A stretch of DNA of 47,639 bases, taken from positions 1 through 47,639 of the forward strand of contig JAJZXW010000031.1 in the NCBI GenBank assembly GCA_021806225.1, written 5' to 3'. The stretch comes from Nitrospirota bacterium (GTDB taxonomy: Bacteria; Nitrospirota; Leptospirillia; Leptospirillales; Leptospirillaceae). The notes under the pieces are model-generated. The model made no database searches and was not told the DNA's origin. It saw nothing but the letters and a program-made list of their open reading frames with translations. Both the position numbers and the translations under genes were made by a program. Every line of letters starts with the position of its first letter. The stretch's first letter is position 1. Below are positions 43,263-47,639 of this stretch, in pieces.

Positions 43263-44992
43263 CGGATCACCAGCCGGGCTTTCTGTGTGACGAGTGAGAT
43301 GTGGGGGATGACCCCGCCCAAGGGCGTCGGGTGGATCCCGCCAAGTGTCTTCCGGACAGCCGTAATAGAATCGGGACTTACCAGGTCGACCATCGGAACC
43401 TCCCGGGTAGCGATTTCCTGCCACCGGTCGTAGATCTTCTTCCTTTTGACCGGGTCGAAGGTGGCGACCCCCTGGTCAAAAAGACGGTCCACCTCCGCCT
43501 CCCAGGGGGTGGAGGGGGCTTTTTCTCCCGGATTCCAGAGATGGAGGAATCCGGATGATCGCCAGACCGTCGCGTTCCCGTGCGGATCAAGGGTTCCGGT
43601 GAGACCGAAGAGGAGCATTTCCCACTGGTGGGAGGAGAGGACCATCGTCGACAGCATGTTGAACTGGAGCGGAACCACACGGACCCGGATGCCCAGCGGG
43701 GAGAGCATGGCCTGGACCATCTGGGCCATGGAGAGACGCTCGGGGGATTCGGTGTTGGTCATGAGCAAAACCGTCACCGGATGACCGGAGGAATCGTAGA
43801 GGCGGCCCTTTTTCCGGACGAACCCATCCCGCGCCAGCAGCGCTCTGGAGCGAGGGAGATCATGATGGTACCGGAAGACCGCCGGGTCGAAGAAGGTCTT
43901 GTTCGCCGGGCTGACCGGCCCGGGAATGGGGGCTCCCAGGCCGTTGTAGATCACATTGATCATCGCCTTGCGGTCCAGGGCGAAGGCGATCGCCTGCCGG
44001 AAGCGCCGGCTCCGGAACCAGGCGACCTTGTAGGCGGGGATCGGGGCCGTCTGGTTTTCGTTGAAGGTCAGGAAGGTCTCCGCCTGGGAAGGACCCCGGA
44101 GGAGAAGGCGGAAAGCCCGGGCCCGGGCGGCGTCGGAGAGGACCGGAACCTGGGACGGGCTCACCCCGATCAGGTCGCTTTTTCCAGCCAGGAAACGCAA
44201 AAGTTCGCTATTCTGGTTGGGAATGATCCGGAGCACGACCCGGTCGAGGTAGGGGAGCTTTCCCGGAATCGGGCCCTTCAGGCCCCGGGGAGGTGTGTAA
44301 AGAGGATTGCGAACCATAAGAATATATTGGCCGGGGACATACTTTTCGAGCCGGAAGGGACCGGTCCCCACGATTTTTTGAGGAGGGGTCCTCACCGACC
44401 AGGAGGTGTTGAAGCGACCGGCATCCACGTCCCTGGCCAGAAGATGCTCCGGAAGGATCTCCACCCCCAGTTCCTCGAGAAGGGGAGCGAAGGGCTTGGC
44501 CGTTTCAAAGACGACCGTCCTGTCGTCCACGGCCCGGACAGTGAAAGGTTTCCCGTCGACCATGAGAATGTCCCGCACGGCAGCGGCCACCGCCGGATTG
44601 TAGTAGACGCGGTTGAAAGTGAAGACCACATCGCGGGACGTAAGGGGGACACCGTCCGACCACCGGACACCCTTTTCGAGTCGGAAAGTCACCTTCAACC
44701 CGGAGGGATCGACCGTCCAGCGAGAGGCCAGGTCCGGCCGGATCTGGCCATCATAGGGAGAGACCCGCGTCAGCCCCCTGAAGAGATAGCCCAATACCTG
44801 GGTGCTGGTCGTTTCCTGGGCCAGGGCAGGATTGAAGGTTTTCGGATCGGAGAGGATGTCGAAGGTCAGATGGCCATGCAGGGGCGTCGTGCGGGGAATG
44901 AGAGAAAAGACCCGGTCACTCCCCGAAACCCCTCCCCGGGAACAGGAGGGGAGGAGCGCAAGGAGCAACGCGAAAAAAAGCCGGAGTCCCAA
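43259..44992 (-). CDS. ABC importer substrate-binding lipoprotein (SBP_bac_5)
   Basis: A 577-residue extracytoplasmic binding protein of the OppA/DppA family. The signal peptide MGLRLFFALLLALLPSC ends in a lipobox cysteine at 17. The family pattern is visible: LSDPKTFNPALAQ near the mature N-terminus, GLTRVSPYDGQIRPDLASRW, KVTFRLEKGVRWSDGVPLTSRDVVFTFNRV and KIVGTGPFRLEKY. Ligand unknown (peptide, nickel or sugar). TTG start without a strong ribosome-binding site, so it may rely on coupling to secG, 16 bases upstream. No ATPase genes are in the cassette. Confidence 0.87.
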   Translation of the reverse strand: MGLRLFFALLLALLPSCSRGGVSGSDRVFSLIPRTTPLHGHLTFDILSDPKTFNPALAQETTSTQVLGYLFRGLTRVSPYDGQIRPDLASRWTVDPSGLKVTFRLEKGVRWSDGVPLTSRDVVFTFNRVYYNPAVAAAVRDILMVDGKPFTVRAVDDRTVVFETAKPFAPLLEELGVEILPEHLLARDVDAGRFNTSWSVRTPPQKIVGTGPFRLEKYVPGQYILMVRNPLYTPPRGLKGPIPGKLPYLDRVVLRIIPNQNSELLRFLAGKSDLIGVSPSQVPVLSDAARARAFRLLLRGPSQAETFLTFNENQTAPIPAYKVAWFRSRRFRQAIAFALDRKAMINVIYNGLGAPIPGPVSPANKTFFDPAVFRYHHDLPRSRALLARDGFVRKKGRLYDSSGHPVTVLLMTNTESPERLSMAQMVQAMLSPLGIRVRVVPLQFNMLSTMVLSSHQWEMLLFGLTGTLDPHGNATVWRSSGFLHLWNPGEKAPSTPWEAEVDRLFDQGVATFDPVKRKKIYDRWQEIATREVPMVDLVSPDSITAVRKTLGGIHPTPLGGVIPHISLVTQKARLVIR

Positions 44993-45008
44993 TTCGCACC
45001 AAAACCCG

Positions 45009-45338
45009 TCAGGGTTTTTTCGCGGAAGGGACCGGAGCCGGAGCCTTGGCGGGAGCCGGTGGAGCGGGAAGGGCCTGGATCGGAGCGTTGAGAAGAAGCG
45101 AGGATCCGACGGTATTCTGCTTGATCAGGGCCAGCGACAGGGAGGTCACCATGAATACGGTCGCAAGAACCACCGTCACCTTTGTCAGAAAAGGCGTGGC
45201 TCCCCGTGCCCCGAACATCGACTGGCTGGAGCCCCCGATCATGACGCCGGTCTCGGCTCCTTTTCCGGACTGCAGAAGAACGGCGGCGATGATGAGAAGC
45301 GAGGTAAGGACATGGATGATCGTGATGAAGATGCTCAT
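45009..45338 (-). CDS. secG: Preprotein translocase subunit SecG
   Basis: A 109-residue subunit of the Sec translocon. Two helices (about 4-25 and 52-72) enclose LLQSGKGAETGVMIGGSSQSMFGARGATPFLTKVT, the family signature. A proline- and alanine-rich cytoplasmic tail follows. It sits after tpiA, a widespread gap-pgk-tpi-secG order. Confidence 0.94.
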   Translation of the reverse strand: MSIFITIIHVLTSLLIIAAVLLQSGKGAETGVMIGGSSQSMFGARGATPFLTKVTVVLATVFMVTSLSLALIKQNTVGSSLLLNAPIQALPAPPAPAKAPAPVPSAKKP

Positions 45339-45394
45339 GAAGCGGTTCCTTCCATAAATGATTGAATATCATCAGACACATCTGACAAAAACCT

Positions 45395-46162
45395 TCAGGG
45401 ATGCCCGAAGAGACGATCGAAAACCCGAAGGACGCATTGGGGCTCGAGAAAGGCCGTTCCCACCAGGAATCCATGGACCGTCCCCTTTTCGCAGAGCCCT
45501 GCAACGCTGTCGTCGTTGACCGACCCCCCGTAGAGGAGCCCCGATGCGACGTCTTCTCCGAAGCTCTTCCGGAGGAGGCAGGAAACCTCGCGTATATCTT
45601 CGAGGACGGCCGTCCGTCCCGTCCCGATGGCCCAAACCGGTTCATAGGCCCAGTAAACAGGGATCCCGACCCCTTCGCCGCGAGCCTTCACGACTCTCTC
45701 CCGGACAGGTCCGATCTGCCGGGCCCAGACCTCGGAGCAGATTCCGGCCTCCCTCTCCTCCCGGGTCTCCCCGAAACAGACGACCGGCAGAAGCCCAAGT
45801 GAAAGCGCCCGGGAGGTCTTCTCCGCCACCGCCGCATCGGTCTCCCCGAAATACTGGCGCCGCTCCGAATGGCCAAGAAGAACCCCGTCGATTCCCAGGT
45901 CCTTCAGCATGGCCCCGCTGACCTCCCCTGTATAGGCTCCCTTTTCGAAGGCGCACATGTTCTGGGCCAGGATCCCGAAGGGAAGATTGCGGCTCCTCAA
46001 TTGCTCCCCGAGAAATTCGAGGTAGGGATAGGGTGGAGCCAGAAAAAGACGGATCCCCCGATCTCTCCAGGCCAGCCAGCGATTTTCCCCGGAAAGGGCA
46101 TCGAGGTAGGAGGAAATCGCTTTCCTGGTCATGTTCATCTTCCAGTTGGCGATCATCAACAT
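45395..46162 (-). CDS. tpiA: Triosephosphate isomerase
   Basis: Interconverts glyceraldehyde 3-phosphate and dihydroxyacetone phosphate; cytoplasmic glycolysis, gluconeogenesis and Calvin-type cycles. The 255 residues have Lys8 in NWKMN, His98 in LLGHSERR, Glu174 in AYEPVWAIGTG and the phosphate-binding YGGSV. ATG at 46162 with AAGGAAG eight bases upstream. The longer frame to 46498 is a shadow of pgk. Confidence 0.97.
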   Translation of the reverse strand: MLMIANWKMNMTRKAISSYLDALSGENRWLAWRDRGIRLFLAPPYPYLEFLGEQLRSRNLPFGILAQNMCAFEKGAYTGEVSGAMLKDLGIDGVLLGHSERRQYFGETDAAVAEKTSRALSLGLLPVVCFGETREEREAGICSEVWARQIGPVRERVVKARGEGVGIPVYWAYEPVWAIGTGRTAVLEDIREVSCLLRKSFGEDVASGLLYGGSVNDDSVAGLCEKGTVHGFLVGTAFLEPQCVLRVFDRLFGHP

Positions 46163-46179
46163 GATGGCCGCTTCCTTTC

Positions 46180-47376
46180 TCAGGTGGCGTCGGGGATCAC
46201 CGAAAGACCCGGAAGTTCCTTGCCCTCCAGAAGTTCGAGGGCCGCTCCACCCCCCGTCGAGATGAAGGTCATGTTGTCCGACTCGCCCGCCCGGTGCACC
46301 GCCAGGGCCGTGTCCCCTCCCCCGACGATGGTCAGGGCGTAACAGTTCCCGACCGAATGGGCCATCGCGAAGGTCCCCCGGGAAAAGGCATCCTCTTCGA
46401 AGACGCCCATCGGCCCGTTCCAGAGGATCGTCTTGGCGTTCTCCAGAACCTCCGAAAACAGCCGGACGGAGGCGGGACCGATGTCCAGGGCCGTCCACCC
46501 CTGAGGGATCTCCTGATAGGGAACGATCTTCGTGGGGGCGTTGCTTTCACGGCTCTCCGCCACGACGCAGTCCATCGGAAGATAAAACTTGACGTTGTTC
46601 TTCCGAGATTTTTCCATCATCTCGCGGGCGACCTCCACGAGATTTTCCTCGACCAGGGACTTCCCGGTCTCGAGCCCCATGGCCCGGTAGAAGGTAAAGG
46701 CCATGCCGCCGCCGATCACCATCTTGTCGACCTTTTCGTGCAGGTTCGCGATCACCCCGAGCTTGCTCGAGACCTTCCCTCCTCCCAGGACGGCCACAAA
46801 GGGACGGGTCGGATTCGTGATGGCTCCCTTCAGATAGGAGACCTCTTTTTTCATCAGAAAACCGATCGACAGTTCCTTGACATACCGCGTGATCCCCACC
46901 ACGGACGCATGGCTTCGGTGAGCGGTGCCGAAGGCGTCGTTCACATAGACGTCGACAAGCCGGGCCAGCTTCTTGGAGAATTCCTCGCCGTTCGTCTCCT
47001 CCCCCTTGTCAAAACGAAGATTTTCGAGAAGGAAGACCTCTCCGGGAGCCAGTTTTTCGATCTCCCGCTCGACGGCCGGTCCCACGAGCTCCCCGGTGTA
47101 ATGGACCTCCTTCGAAAGAAGCCTCGAAAGCCTCTTCGCGACAGGCGCCATGGTGTACCGCGGGTCCGGGGCCCCCTTGGGGCGCCCCAGGTGAGAGGCC
47201 AGGACGACCTTGGCCCCCTCGTCGATCAGGTAGTTGATGGTCGGAAGGGCGGACCGGATGCGACGATCGTCGGTAATATGCATGTCCCCGTCGAGAGGGA
47301 CGTTGAAATCGGCCCTCAGGAAGACGCGCTTATTGCGAACATCGATCTGGTCGACGCACTGTTTCGATCGCTCCAC
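46180..47376 (-). CDS. pgk: Phosphoglycerate kinase
   Basis: Converts 1,3-bisphosphoglycerate and ADP to 3-phosphoglycerate and ATP, reversible. The 398 residues have RADFNVPLDG, ASHLGRPKG, LLENLRFDKGEETN, VNDAFGTAHRSHAS, the hinge region GGGKVSSKLGV and the C-terminal GGGDTALAV and STGGGAALELLEGKELPG. GTG start with GGAGG four bases upstream. Cotranscribed with gap and tpiA. Confidence 0.97.
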   Translation of the reverse strand: MERSKQCVDQIDVRNKRVFLRADFNVPLDGDMHITDDRRIRSALPTINYLIDEGAKVVLASHLGRPKGAPDPRYTMAPVAKRLSRLLSKEVHYTGELVGPAVEREIEKLAPGEVFLLENLRFDKGEETNGEEFSKKLARLVDVYVNDAFGTAHRSHASVVGITRYVKELSIGFLMKKEVSYLKGAITNPTRPFVAVLGGGKVSSKLGVIANLHEKVDKMVIGGGMAFTFYRAMGLETGKSLVEENLVEVAREMMEKSRKNNVKFYLPMDCVVAESRESNAPTKIVPYQEIPQGWTALDIGPASVRLFSEVLENAKTILWNGPMGVFEEDAFSRGTFAMAHSVGNCYALTIVGGGDTALAVHRAGESDNMTFISTGGGAALELLEGKELPGLSVIPDAT

Positions 47377-47427
47377 CCTTCCTCCATGGTCAGATTGTTG
47401 GGAATAGATTCCCGGTCGTCAGGCCCC

Positions 47428-47639
<212 letters not shown>

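Overview
The window is a GC-rich bacterial chromosome segment with 41 supportable genes, nearly all on the minus strand. Organism (inference): an acidophilic, autotrophic Nitrospirota such as Leptospirillum. This rests on the long class II aldolase, the GH57-rich glycogen set, the glutamate decarboxylase, the proton-type F1Fo ATP synthase and the composition. No rRNA, taxonomic marker or mobile element is present to confirm it.

Layout, left to right. (1) 280-5083: a tightly coupled operon glgE - maltokinase - MFS transporter. (2) 5304-7409: a PAS-PAS-GGDEF-EAL cyclic-di-GMP protein. (3) 7631-11768: trxB, a DUF1499-like exported protein, an exported beta-propeller with a cysteine pair in almost every blade, and glutamate decarboxylase, read from a good promoter at 11833-11862. 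(4) 11867-20247: an RND efflux system split into adaptor-pump and adaptor-TolC halves by a divergently read ygfZ; three evenly spaced 17-bp palindromes overlap the promoter of the first half. (5) 20619-22268: a DUF4384 lipoprotein and, divergently, a 122-residue protein made of eleven decapeptide repeats with a palindrome over its -10 box. (6) 22312-32884: a glycogen and sugar-phosphate operon with glgC, two large GH57 enzymes, a galT-like gene, class II aldolase, a SEC-C protein and a GH57 branching enzyme. (7) 33019-39879: a complete atpZ-B-E-F-H-A-G-D-C operon with a clear promoter. (8) 40118-47639: a DUF4149 protein, a HAD phosphatase, an oligopeptide-type ABC import cassette without ATPases, secG, tpiA, pgk and the 3' end of a GAPDH gene.

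The central theme is storage and mobilisation of fixed carbon. The gap-pgk-tpi-fba set makes hexose phosphate. GlgC and GlgE feed two routes to alpha-1,4-glucan, and three GH57 enzymes branch, rearrange or trim it. ATP synthase lies directly upstream of the glycogen genes. The less familiar parts are the decapeptide-repeat protein, the disulfide-studded propeller beside thioredoxin reductase, and the triple operator in front of the efflux pump.

High GC gives long shadow reading frames on both strands, so starts were chosen by Shine-Dalgarno (SD) spacing, overlap with neighbours and family N-termini. GTG and TTG starts are common here.
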